Positions 50,979 to 62,422 of a stretch of 64,000 nucleotides of DNA are shown piece by piece. Source of the DNA: Amoebidium appalachense (Eukaryota; Ichthyosporea); the NCBI GenBank assembly GCA_963693365.1, contig CAVNZM010000013.1:8680001-8744000 (forward strand). The letters are read 5' to 3'. Below the pieces are notes generated by a model. That model worked only from the letters and a program-made list of their open reading frames with translations. It ran no database searches and was not told where the DNA came from. The first letter of the stretch is position 1, and each line of letters opens with the position of its first letter. The position numbers and the translations under genes are program-made.

Positions 50979-51003
50979 GTTTGTGGGTGGAAAAACTTCG
51001 TCG

Positions 51004-51606
51004 TCAAGGACAAGAAAAGAGAAAAAGGAAAAGAAAAAGAAAAAAAACTTTCTGCCACCTTACACGAAAAAGGAGGCAAGGAAACTGGCGGTTTACAAGG
51101 TTTGAAGAACCTTTTATCTTTGCTGTCATTGCCAATAAATGCTTAGGGTTGGTTTTGGGAGATGCGTAAACACCCCCAACAACTGATGAGCCAGTTGGGT
51201 AACTGAGCATTACTAATTCCACGTTAGGAGGATTATGTTTGATGACAAAATGTGCCTGGCCTGTGACGTGGAGGAAAAATGATCCACCCACGGGCTGGTA
51301 AACCTGGCGCTGTAGACGTACCATATGCGATGTGGATAAATTCACTTTCTTGGTGCCCGGTTTGTGGTGAAACATAATTATAGACTTCATAACCCAGGGG
51401 TGTACACATGTGCGAGACGCGTTGTGTGGCACTGTACATTTTTGCGTGGGAAAGTTTCCCACGCATGTCATGTGAAAGTCCCCCATGTTTTTCCCTGTGC
51501 TTTTCGTTGCTTGTTCGTGGAGGTTGGATCGTGCTGTTCTCAAACCTTCATCTGACATATCATGATCATCAGGGAAATTTGTCGGCGCAAAAAAGCGACC
51601 CGACAA
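51004..51606 (-). CDS. Open frame of 200 codons between the lipocalin genes, uncertain
   Basis: It starts at ATG 51606 (MSGRFFAPTNFPDD) and stops 26 nt before the lipocalin A start codon. The sequence is not low-complexity except for its Phe/Leu-rich last 15 residues, which translate the A-rich leader. Contents include FHMTCVGNFPTQKC, HVTGQAHFVIKHN and LSYPTGSSVVGG. No domain is recognised. Its close abutment on the lipocalin start argues against an ordinary separate gene. It may be chance, an upstream frame in a long 5' leader, or a remnant. Confidence 0.3.
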   Translation of the reverse strand: MSGRFFAPTNFPDDHDMSDEGLRTARSNLHEQATKSTGKNMGDFHMTCVGNFPTQKCTVPHNASRTCVHPWVMKSIIMFHHKPGTKKVNLSTSHMVRLQRQVYQPVGGSFFLHVTGQAHFVIKHNPPNVELVMLSYPTGSSVVGGVYASPKTNPKHLLAMTAKIKGSSNLVNRQFPCLLFRVRWQKVFFLFLFLFLFSCP

Positions 51607-51663
51607 ACAAATAAAAACTTTTTCTGCTCATCATAAACATATTGGTCATTTTCGCGCCCCGAT

Positions 51664-51704
<41 letters not shown>

Positions 51705-51737
51705 GGGGAGGGGAGGGGGGAGGGAGGGGGGCCTGGC

Positions 51738-51766
<29 letters not shown>
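51664..51766. repeat. Poly-G blocks
   Basis: Two poly-G runs of about 38 and 27 with GGGGAGGGGA between them, in the lipocalin intergenic region. The plus strand is a strong G-quadruplex candidate. Confidence 0.9.
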
Positions 51767-51768
<2 letters not shown>

Positions 51769-52340
51769 ACGCTTTTTTCCACGTCATTGGTGGATCTTTT
51801 TTGCCGCGCTCAAATAGAAATATTTGAAGTGCATAACTGCCCAATCGAAAACTTCTCGTGTAATGGTGTTTACATCTTGCTTGTCTAGCACTCTGCCTCA
51901 CTCTGCCTGCATAAAAATCCGAGGCTCCTCGCGTGTTGCTCGAGTACGCGGTATGCAATCCGTCACACTCTCTCTCCATATGTTTATATTGGCCAAAGAA
52001 TATGTACCACAGAAATGACGCACTGGTGCATGCGTGGGAATTGATGAGGGGAGGCTTACAAGGCTGGCAGGCGCAGCTGGTGTACCCCCACGCTACAATC
52101 TGGTGCATTCGACACGCTGACACGATAACCAAAAGCACAAACACGAGCGTGTCAGCATGCAAGCTCACCCCAACCTTTGGGCCTAATGCCCGGTTCCTTT
52201 ATTTTCGTACACAAAACCGGGCACTCGCAAGCTGGGAACATTCAGTTTGCTGCGCGGTGAAGGGCAAAAGGGCGCCCTTTATTTTTCTCTCTGACTACTT
52301 CGCTTGTCTTTTATCACCGTGGGCTGTCAACTGAGCAAAC

Positions 52341-53298
52341 ATGAAGTTGCTGGGTCTGTTGTCGGGGCTGGGCCTTGCCCTGTGCATATCAAGGTATGGC
52401 CCTGTTCCAGTTTTGTGCAGTTTGTTTGCCAAGTTTATAAAAAAATTCTCTGCCAAATCAACTACTCACACACACCAAATATACAAAACACACACACTGT
52501 CGCACACACCACCTCCCCGGACCCCCCTCTCCCCCCTATATCCTGCTCTCCCACACACCGGCTTTCCTCCCTGGGTCCCTTCGTGTACATCGCGGTGGAA
52601 ATTTGGCCAGGGGTGCAGGCGCAGTAGACAATGTGAGCACTCGCACCCTCTGTATGTTTGCCTCGTGTGTGTGTGTGCGCGCGGTTTGCCCATGGATGCA
52701 TGTCTCTGTGTGTGTGCGTTTTGTGCCTGTGTGTTGGTTACACTAAAACCACAATAGCTTCAAGTACGACTCAGTAAAGGTGTGCGTGCGCTACGGAATT
52801 CATAAACTGGTGACGAGCTAATGTACGAGCACACACATACACTTCCGTGGCAGATGCATGTATCTGGTTTTGTGTGCATGCCCAGATTTTGCAGGGATTC
52901 AGGGCAAGACCCTGCATACAAAAATTTATGTATTTTGGGGGGCAATTCCAATCTTTGCCTTGGATTAGAGTAGGTCGTGCTACGGGGTATTCCGGCTTTC
53001 AATCCACATCGGATATTTATTTGGTGTTTTTGTGGTCTAGCAAGGCGTTGCACTCTGCACACACCTTTTTTTATTTATAAAAATACTGCCTTTGTGTGTG
53101 AAGCTTTTAGACGACATCAAGTGCTAACGGTGTTCCTTTACATGCAGGGCCCACGGGTTGGGTCTTGGGCCGTGGGAGAGCAACGGGGCTGTGCGATTGG
53201 ACAGCCAGGGTGAGGGGGAGCCAATCAGCGAGCTGGATCTGGACAACAAGAAGGACCTCAAGATTCACCCTGAGGCCATGCTCGGCAGATGGTGTGTT

Positions 53299-53335
<37 letters not shown>

Positions 53336-53529
53336 GTCACCCACACACACGGAAAAGGGAAAATGTAACGGGAAAAATGAATAACCAGATAGGGATGATA
53401 TTTAGTACGGAAAGAAAAGGAAAGAAAATTCACAAAGAAAGAAAGTGAAATGATCCGCTGAAAGCAAGGATCAAAACGGGGTGGTTGGGAATGGTGGTGG
53501 TGGTGGTGGTGTGTGTGTTTATATATATA

Positions 53530-53564
<35 letters not shown>

Positions 53565-54100
53565 TAGTATATATATATATATTCCCCCCCTTTCTTTGTA
53601 TTCCTTCTCTCTTTTGTTTATTGGGGGGGGAGGGGGGGGCTGCAAGCCAATTTGAATTACGCACACACTATATCACACATGCCCAACAGGCACGGGGGTA
53701 CACGGAACCTTGAGAGAAACGAAAAATGGCCGTTGCATCACAAGTTCTCGCCAAAAAAAAAAAAAAAAGCAAACGAATCAGACTGTGCAATTACACGATG
53801 ATATTCTAAATGCCGAGTTGACAAGGGTTTTAGAAACAATTACACACGGGTTTGGAGAGGGGGGGGGGGGGGGGGGGGAAGGGGGGGGGGGGGGGGGAGG
53901 GGAGGGGGGGTTACTAAGAGGTATTGTGTCCATTTGCGACATCTGAGGCCGATTGGTTACATTCTGCAAGTGGGTAGCTCACAGACTGTGTGCAGGCTGC
54001 AGGTGTACAGCAACCGGCTGACGGATGTGTTGATGATGGCTGAGGATGCACGCTGCAGCACCATGGACAGTAAGCAGAATACCCCCCCCCCCCCCCCCCC

Positions 54101-54138
<38 letters not shown>

Positions 54139-54388
54139 CACACAAAAAAAAACCTTTTTAAAAAATAAAAACAACTACTTGAATATGATACTCTCATCCA
54201 CACATGCATGTAAAGGACAACACGCGCAATCACAACGGGTACACAAATGAACAATATGGAGAGCTTTGAAAGAGAAAAACGGAAGGGGGGTGGGAGAATG
54301 GGTGAGGGGAGGGGCAGCCAACACACGCACCCATATATCCCCTCGCCCCCACCCCTTTCCCCATCTTATCATCCCCTTCAACATAACC

Positions 54389-54419
<31 letters not shown>

Positions 54420-55063
54420 AGTGTACATGGGGCCGGAAGGCAGCATGCAGCTGATTGAGTCCTTCCAAAGCAACGACACAGACGCATCCGTCCTCCAGGT
54501 ACCTTGCCCCCTCCCCCCAGATTCTTTAGACAGTCTCCCATTGTAAAAGACACACACATACACCCAACTACACCTGCGTCTTTTTTTTTTTTTTTTTTAG
54601 CATGCTCTCCTGATTCACCCCATTACCTAGATCACCTTCTCATCGGACCACTATTATCTGGCTTACTCCAATCCGTTTCTTTGTCTGGACCCCCCCCCCC
54701 ACCCTTTTCTGCCCCCCATCTACGCTTTCCCACGCTTTCCCACTCAGAAAGTTGAGTTGAAAATATACTCTGGGCCCGTAACACTCAAAAAAAATTCCTT
54801 TTCTCCCCTTTCTTCCTCCCCCCCTTCCTCCCGCCTTTCCTCCCACCTCACCACCTAACCCCCATGCCACCCGCCCACCCCCTTGCAGGCACCAGCCACA
54901 TTCACTGCCCTGATGGTGCCGACCAATCAGGCCCTCACCAAGTGGGACTTTATGATGCCCGACCTGGTCTCCGTCCCATCCCGCCGCCAGCACAAGCACC
55001 ATGCAAACTGTATACCCCCCCCCCCCCCCAAAAAAAAAAAAAAGGAAAGACTGTCCCCTCCCC

Positions 55064-55094
<31 letters not shown>

Positions 55095-56598
55095 AAAAAA
55101 AAAAAGGGAAAAATATCACCCACAAGCACTCTGCCAGGATGTCCCCCCCCCCCAACCCCCTCTTTTTTTCGCTTAAAATGGAGCCTGGTCCACCTTCCTC
55201 TTTGGCTTAATTGCCCACTAGCCCCCATGTGCCAAGAAACATGTATCCCCCCCCTCCCCCCCTCGCAGTTGAGATCCTTGCAGCTCATTGCTAGCCGGTC
55301 TATCCACCCACCAGCCCATGAAAAAAACCCATTTGCCCAGAATACATGCATCCTTTCCCTACACTGCCACTAACCCCTTTCCCCCTGCAGTCGAGCTTCT
55401 TGCAGCCTACCCGCGCAATGCCGCCAAGCAGTACGACTTCCTTGTGTTCACCGACACAAACCGCCTGTCGCTGTTTGTGTATGCACGCAACCTCACAGAG
55501 TTCACAAAGAAGTACGACAGGCATGTAAGTTAAAAAACCCCTCCCCCTGCCCTTCAAACACACACCTAAGCCCACTGTTCAGCCCTCCCCTTACCTCCTC
55601 CACCCCGCTCCTATCTCTTGCGCCTTTTTTTTACTTAGTCTTCTACCTAGGACTCGCTTTTTAATCTCTGGCACACCGACCCTTTTTTTTGTACGAGTCC
55701 GACACGAGAGAACCCAAATGCGCATTTCGCCCTCTTATTTTCTATCTAGCCATGTCTATGTATGTATGACTTCCAGACTCTTGCTTTTACGTCTTCTTTT
55801 CGCACATTCTTGTCGATGCCCCCCGACTCACCCAATCACCCCCCTCCACACCCACGTTCTCGTGCATGCACGTGCACGCACACACACACACACACCAATG
55901 CCCCGCCCCACCCCCCACCCCCCTGCCTCCCTCCTGCCCCCCTCCCCCCGTCCCCTTACACACTCATACAGGTGAGGCGTTGGCTTGAGAAGACACATGG
56001 GTTTGACAGCCGCATGACGATGCCCATGCACACCAACCACAGCAACTGCAACTACAGACCACTGCTGCCCCCCACCGTGCCAGAGTTCGACCTGCCCACT
56101 TACAGCGGCAGGTACTTCCAGGTATATTGCAACCCGTCCCCCTATTCTTCCCCTCCCCCCCCCCCCCTCCCCCCCCCCCGCTTTTCTTCTCCCCCCCATC
56201 CACCCCCCCCGGTATCACTCCTTCTCCTCGGTTGACATTTTTCACAGTTCTTTCTTCCCTTCCATGCTGCCGCATCTCATCCGTTAACAGAAAAATGAAG
56301 TCTTTTCTCTCAATGTCTCCCCCCTAAACACTTTTGTTGTTCATTGTTCACGTCTGAACACACACCATACTCTTAGAATCGCATGCCGCATCACCCCTTT
56401 CCATCTACCCCATCACCCATCCTCAGCTATCACGTCCTATGGTACCTTGCAAATCCCCCCCCCCCCCCCCCCCCCCCCCTTCTCTGATCCCGACACCTGA
56501 CCCCCTTACCCCCCAGATGTACCACAATGCCTTTGTTGAGATGTTCTTCCGTTTTGACTTCGACGCAAACTGCAGTACCGTGGACTGTATGAAACCAC

Positions 56599-56644
<46 letters not shown>

Positions 56645-57047
56645 AAAAAAAAAAAAGAAAACGAAAAAAGCGCCTTTTTAAAACTTTTACCAACCCAGTA
56701 ATTTACGCAACCATTCTCTTGCTATGAACGTGTTGCTTTGTGGGTCTCTACTAACAACCTTCTTGTTTACCTCTGCACCTTTCCCTCGTAAACCCTCTTC
56801 TACTGCTGCCGATATTTACATTACACATTATAATCCTCTCCCTTGGCCAGATATACACACTAGCTGTTTAATATGATGACGGGTTGGTGCAATTAGTCAC
56901 TTCTATACCAACTGGATAATGGTTTGCCCATATAAGGCAATGAATGAGCGTTTCTGATTGGTGGGTGCAGACATTATGCCCAAGGACTTCAACAAGTCAA
57001 GGTACCTGTCGGTCATCCACCACGGCACAGAGATAAAAAACGGTACC

Positions 57048-57081
<34 letters not shown>

Positions 57082-57085
57082 TTCC

Positions 57086-57116
<31 letters not shown>

Positions 57117-59091
57117 AAAAAACACTTGCACACCCTCTGTCCTGTTTTGTGCCCGCTCATCCCATTCCCGTCTCCCTACCTCCGTGCCCCTCTCCAACCT
57201 GCTTTGCATAGTCTGAGACTCCTTGCCCCCTTGCATATTACCCCTTCCCCTTTGCCATCACCCTAACCCCATGCACACTGCTACCAAATTCCCCCCCGCC
57301 TAACCCCCCTGTTCCCTGCAGCGACTATCCGGCACGAGGCCAGTGGGCGACTTGAGCAGCTGGACAGCAAGGTGCCCGGCCAAATGCAGCTGACAAAGGG
57401 CTACCTGCCCGGCTCAAACTGTACGCACACCCTATGCTCTCTTGGCTGCTATTTTTCTATGTGAACATCCGTAGAATACCTCCCTCCCGTCCTTGGTCTT
57501 TTCCAGTACAGACTCGTTACCAAAGGAAGGTGGGATAAATGAGGGCGCGGGAGGGGGGGGGGGGGAGAGGGGGGAGTGTTGTTGGCCCTTTTTCTTGCGA
57601 CCAGGTAGGTTCTGTTTATTCTTACGCTACCTGCTCAGTTTACCTTTGCATCACCTTGTTCACACCAATACTAACCTTTCCACATAGCATACCCATCCGA
57701 GCACCCCCCCCCCCCCCCCCCTCCCTCCCCCCCTCCCCCCTCCCCCCTAGCCCTACCTCATTCCCTCTGCCCCCCTTCCAAATACCACCGCCACTTCGCA
57801 GCACACACATATACATCCACGCGCGCGCACACACACACACACACACTTACAGTTTGGGTGATCAAGACGGGGCCAGTCAACGAAACAACCAAGCGGGTAA
57901 GTTAGACCCCTCCCCCCCGCCCCCCCCTTTCATCGCTCTGTGCCGCCTACTATGACCTGACCAGTTTCGAGTTCTTGGTGCATTTTTGCGCTTAAAACAG
58001 TCTTTCTGGTAACCTCAAGCAAAGAGCACAGGCATTTTGGCTCCCCCCCCCCCCCCAAAAAAAAAGAAAAAAAAACCACCCACCCCTCTACCCACCCAAT
58101 CTTCCCTATTTCAGTGACAGCCTGCCCAAAGTCACATGTCTCCTGGCCCGTTGTACCACATATCTTGCATGTCCATGTTTTGGGCACTCATGATCAGCCC
58201 CCCACACCTAAGGCCCACGTTACCAGCCAATCCTGACACTCTCCTGGCCCGTTGTACCACATATCTTGCATGTCCATGTTTTGGGCACTCATGATCAGCC
58301 CCCCACACCTAAGGCCCACGTTACCAGCCAATCCTGACACTCCGTTAAATTTTTATGCAGTACGACTATGCCATCATCACGGACCCCCTGCGCCTGTCTC
58401 TCCTCGTCTTTGCCCAGGACGTGCAGAGCTTTGAGAACTACCGTGCTGAGGTATGATTGCGACTAACCCCCCCCCCCCCCCCCCCCCCCCCCGGGGCAAT
58501 TTCCCTGGGCCGGGTGGTACTACCCACCCCCCTCGCCCCCCCCTTCCTCCGAGGGGTCTAGATCACCTTGCCTCTCTGGAGTCTTTAAATCGATGTTCCT
58601 AGATCTGCTGTCTTGCCTCCCCCCCCCCCCCCTTCAGCCACCCCCAGTCACGTTGACCAGGGGGCACCAGCACACACCCAACCACACAGACACACAGGGC
58701 TTCTCCAGTCTATGGCTACAACACAGAGCACACGTGTTAATCATCACCACGCGACTGATATCTCCACTGTGAAAAATTGCAAAACTCGACCTTTTTTAGG
58801 GCAACTTTGCCCCCCCCCCCCCCCCCCCCCTCCCCCCTTTGGGGCCCAAATCCCCACTAGCACTGTGCGCTATTGATCCGTTGCACCTGCAATCTTGCTA
58901 AACTTACAAATGTCTCCCCCCCCCAGGTGGACCAGGTGCTGCAGGAGCAAGGCTTCACCATGTGGTTCAACAAGCCAATCAGGGTCGATCATACCACGTG
59001 CACATACCCGGAGGTGCCCCCCCACTTCCAGCCAGAGCAAATGGACCCCAGTGTGAAGACCACCTTCCGCCACGCTAACCTTATATGGTAG
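52341..59091 (+). CDS. Two-domain lipocalin B, secreted, 13 exons
   Basis: This is the paralogue of lipocalin A on the other strand. Exons: 52341-52393, 53148-53291, 53996-54069, 54422-54498, 54889-55009, 55391-55524, 55972-56121, 56517-56586, 56971-57042, 57322-57420, 57853-57896, 58361-58450, 58927-59091; all phases agree and give 430 aa. Signal peptide MKLLGLLSGLGLALC. Domain 1: MLGRWLQVYSN (62-72) and YDFLVFTD (from 171). Domain 2: YSGRYFQ (245-251) and YDYAIITDP (from 347). Each domain ends with a C-x-Y motif (NHSNCNYR, DHTTCTYP), with early-strand partners ARC and ANC. The intron phases are 2,2,1,0,1,0,0,1,1,1,0,0, identical to lipocalin A, and exons 8, 11 and 12 have equal lengths in both (70, 44, 90 nt). 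It lacks the Glu/Arg-rich helix and has an acidic linker instead. Most introns begin with a C-tract soon after the donor. Confidence 0.92.
53518..53584. repeat. (AT)n microsatellite
   Basis: About 65 bp of ATATAT in lipocalin B intron 2, preceded by (GGT)n. Confidence 0.9.
58140..58342. repeat. 101-bp tandem duplication in lipocalin B intron 11
   Basis: Two copies with a 101-bp period, identical by eye, run from CTCCTGGCCCGTTGTACCAC to CAATCCTGACACTC. The second copy ends just before the acceptor region of exon 12, so the acceptor itself was not duplicated. Confidence 0.95.
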
Positions 59092-59383
59092 AAAAGCGTG
59101 TTGTGTGATTGGACTGTCGCCAGTCTGTTTTTTGCCCTTATTTGGTATGGCACCGTGCTTGATGATTGGTTGGCTGCAACGTGATGTGTGCATAGTCGGG
59201 TGTCTTTTTTACGGAATAGAACAGTGATGGTGTTTCGGGTTATGTGTGCAGGGATTGCTGGGGTTGTTGCCTTTTTTGGGAGGTGGTGCACCGTGTGCAT
59301 GCTATGTGACCAGACACACCCACCTGGTGTGGGTTCAAATGTATCCCCTGATGTATCCCGATCAACAGGCTCACCGTGTGCAA

Positions 59384-59414
<31 letters not shown>

Positions 59415-60329
59415 CCTCTCCCCTTTTCTCTCTCTCTTGTGCCCTGAACAATCGGCTCACCGCGTGCATTCGATTCATGCACCTCCCCCCCCCCCCCCCC
59501 TCCCCCTCTCCCCCTCCTTTCCCCCCCCCCCCCCCCCCTCCCCCCCATCACCACGACCACCACTTCCTGCCGCCTATTTTTGTAATCCGAGTACCACCGG
59601 CACACTCTGGATCCCAGCCTGGCTCTGCTGTGATAAAAATAGCATCCACATGCATGTGTGTGCTAAAAATAGCATCCACATGCATGTGTGTGCTAAAAAT
59701 AGCATCCACATGCATGTGTGTGCAAAAAATAGCATCCACATGCATGTGTGTGCACACACTGTACGTGGACGGTGGCGTATGTGGCCAGAGCCATCCGTGT
59801 GGGTGGGTGTGCATGCAAGTAGTGAGTGCGCATGTGTCTTTGGTGTCCGTGGGTGCGGGGAGGGGTGGATATGGTGCCAAAACTTTGTGAGGGTCATATG
59901 AGCATGCGGGTGCTGTGAGGGAGGGGGGTGTCAGGGGGGAAGAGGGAGAGAGTGTGTGTGTGACAGAGGGATCTCGAGGAGAGAGAGAGAGAGAAATTGA
60001 GAAATCTAGCAGGGGCAGGGACGGGGGGGGGGGGGGGGGGGAGAGAGGCCCGGTGCATGTTGTTGGGGGAAAGGGGGGGGGGGGGGGGGAGGAGAGAGAG
60101 GACATTGGCGGTGGGTGGGACTGTTTATTACGAGGCTCACGGTTTGGGTGAGATCTTGATGGCTTGCCATTGGCTAAATTTAAACATACAAACTGGGCAT
60201 AGGCCACATGTCAAGCAACACCGATCAAGCAGTCACATCCAAGTTAACATTTATCACCACACCGAACTACTATATACACAACATTTCAGCCTACATTCAC
60301 TAATGTTTCATCGATATTATCATTCATGC
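59092..60329. other. Spacer between lipocalin B and IPK
   Basis: The two genes converge here. It contains C-rich tracts (59385-59550), the 30-bp minisatellite at 59633, (TG)n and GA-rich or poly-G blocks (59920-60090). I see no gene. Confidence 0.55.
59633..59755. repeat. 30-bp minisatellite, four units
   Basis: Four head-to-tail copies of AAAAATAGCATCCACATGCA followed by TGTGTGTGCT. Each unit contains the palindrome CACATGCATGTG. Confidence 0.95.
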
Positions 60330-62391
60330 CTAGTCGTCACGATACACCAATTCGGTACACCTACCGCCCTCACACACACGCAACGCAAGTAACTCTGCAG
60401 CATCAGGGGAGCAACCCCTAGCAACATATACACGCACACTGCCTTTTGATTGGACACATATTTGCACAGCCCGCCTCAATTTTCCAGCCATCCCCCCTGT
60501 CACATCATGTTCTAGGCCACTAGTCGTGTTGCAAGCATCCACACAAACCTCACCGCCAGCACCAACATAAATCTTGCTTATTGGATTTGAAGTGGTGCCA
60601 ACTGATTGGCTAATTTGAGTGGGAGGTTGCATGATTTCCTTCACGGGAGGCGTTGAAAATATGCCATCCACGTCTGATAGAAAGATGGCTGCACTGGCAT
60701 GCAGTCTCAGCGCAAGACGCTCCATTAGGACATCCCCACTGTGGGCGTGTGTGTGTGTGTTGGTGTGTGTGTACGTGTGTATGTGTGTGTGCGAGCGTGT
60801 GTACCCGGGCATCCGCACGCCTTTGTGTGTGCCGTGCATGTGCATTGCGCACGGATGGGTACATGCAAAAGTTCATGTGTATGCGCCTCTGTTTACACAC
60901 CGTTTGCATGCATACACCATATGGAGCAAGAACTTGTTTTGTGTGTGTGCACATAGTAATCAATGGTTAGTCAGCGTTTATGCGTCCCGGTGTTTTCATG
61001 TGTGCCTGTGTGTAGATTTGTGTACATGTGTACATGTGTGGGCGTGGGTATGTGTGTGAATACATGTGTGTCCGTGTGTAAGTGTGTGTGCATGTCTTGA
61101 GGCAAGACTATGCATCTGCGTTCCACAATGTGGGTGCATGCGAGATGTGGGTGGTGGTGATGATGGCGTGTGTGTGTGTGTGTGTGTGTGTGTTTGGGGG
61201 GGGGGGGGGGCTAACACGTGTTTGACAATACGACACACACAACATGCACATATGCACTATGTATATAGGGGAGAATATGCATGCACCTGAGTACGGCCCA
61301 TGTCTGGGTGGTGTCCTGCGTCACATCACCGTGCAGCACGGGGGTAAACCTGTGGTCGTGGGTCAGCGCATGCACTGTGGTACATGTGTTCTATGCTTAG
61401 AACACAGGGCATGCACACTGGAACATGTGTTCTATGCTTGGAACACGGGGCATGCACACTGGAACATAAGCTCTATTCGTGGAACACGGGGCATGCACAC
61501 TGGAACATAAGCTCTATATCTGGAACACAGGGCACACAAAGTGGAACATATGTTCCATACTTGAAGCACAACATGCACGCTGCACACCAACTTCCCCACA
61601 CCGCAGGGCACGCACATGAGAACCTAACTTCTCCTCACAGGTGACATGGGCCATTGTAATGCACTCTGCAGGGCACACGCACCGTGCCGTCTTATGTAAT
61701 AACAATAATAATTACTATAAGTATTATTTTCTACTGGGCCCAGCATGCAGACACCAAGCACGTGTGCAAGCTATTGCTGCAGTGTGGCCACGCACCCAGC
61801 CAGCAGCAATGCCTGCACGTGGGCCACCACCCTGTCCTCCACCTGCCCTGCAAACCTGCTGCCCCCATGGCTCGTGGCCCACCCACAGGCAAGCGCTGAC
61901 ACCCCAAGTGCATGGATTGGTCGCCCCACTGCCGGTTGCCTTATTTAGAAAATGGAAGGTGACCCATGCACAAGTGTGCTCTCAAACGGTCCAATCAACA
62001 TATGACACTCTCATGGGATAGGCAGCCACCCGGGGGGGAGGGTTGTGCCATTACAGGGTCTTGTTCCATGTGGGTGTCAACGCGCATGAATTTACTGGGT
62101 ATGTTCTATGTATCCAAAGATACACCGTGCATGCGTTTTATACATGTCACAGCTGGTGGACATAAGATAAAGCAGCCAAGCACCATGCACTCCATATGCC
62201 AACACAGCAGGGGGACATGAGGTAACACCCTTCCCCCCTCCCCCCCTCCCCCAAACACACACCCACCGTTTCTGCCCTCAGCCATCAGCACCTCCACGAC
62301 CTGTGCATTGAGTTTGACCACACTGCAGTGCGTCACGGCTGCACCCTCACAGCCGCCCTGCCCATGTGCCGTGCCATACTGCCTGGCCTGT

Positions 62392-62422
<31 letters not shown>

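Larger units (their letters stand above)
50979..52340. promoter_or_regulatory. Divergent promoter region of the lipocalin pair
   Basis: 1362 bp lie between the two lipocalin start codons. The left half has normal composition and an open frame (51004-51606). The middle holds poly-G blocks (51664-51766). The right half is AT-moderate and leads into lipocalin B, with a CCGTGGGCTGTCAACTGAGC leader. I found no obvious inverted repeat that would show one shared promoter for both genes. Confidence 0.55.

Noticed and set aside
59300-59380. tRNA gene suggested by GGTTCAAAT
   Set aside because: No matching A-box, acceptor stem or anticodon stem surrounds it.
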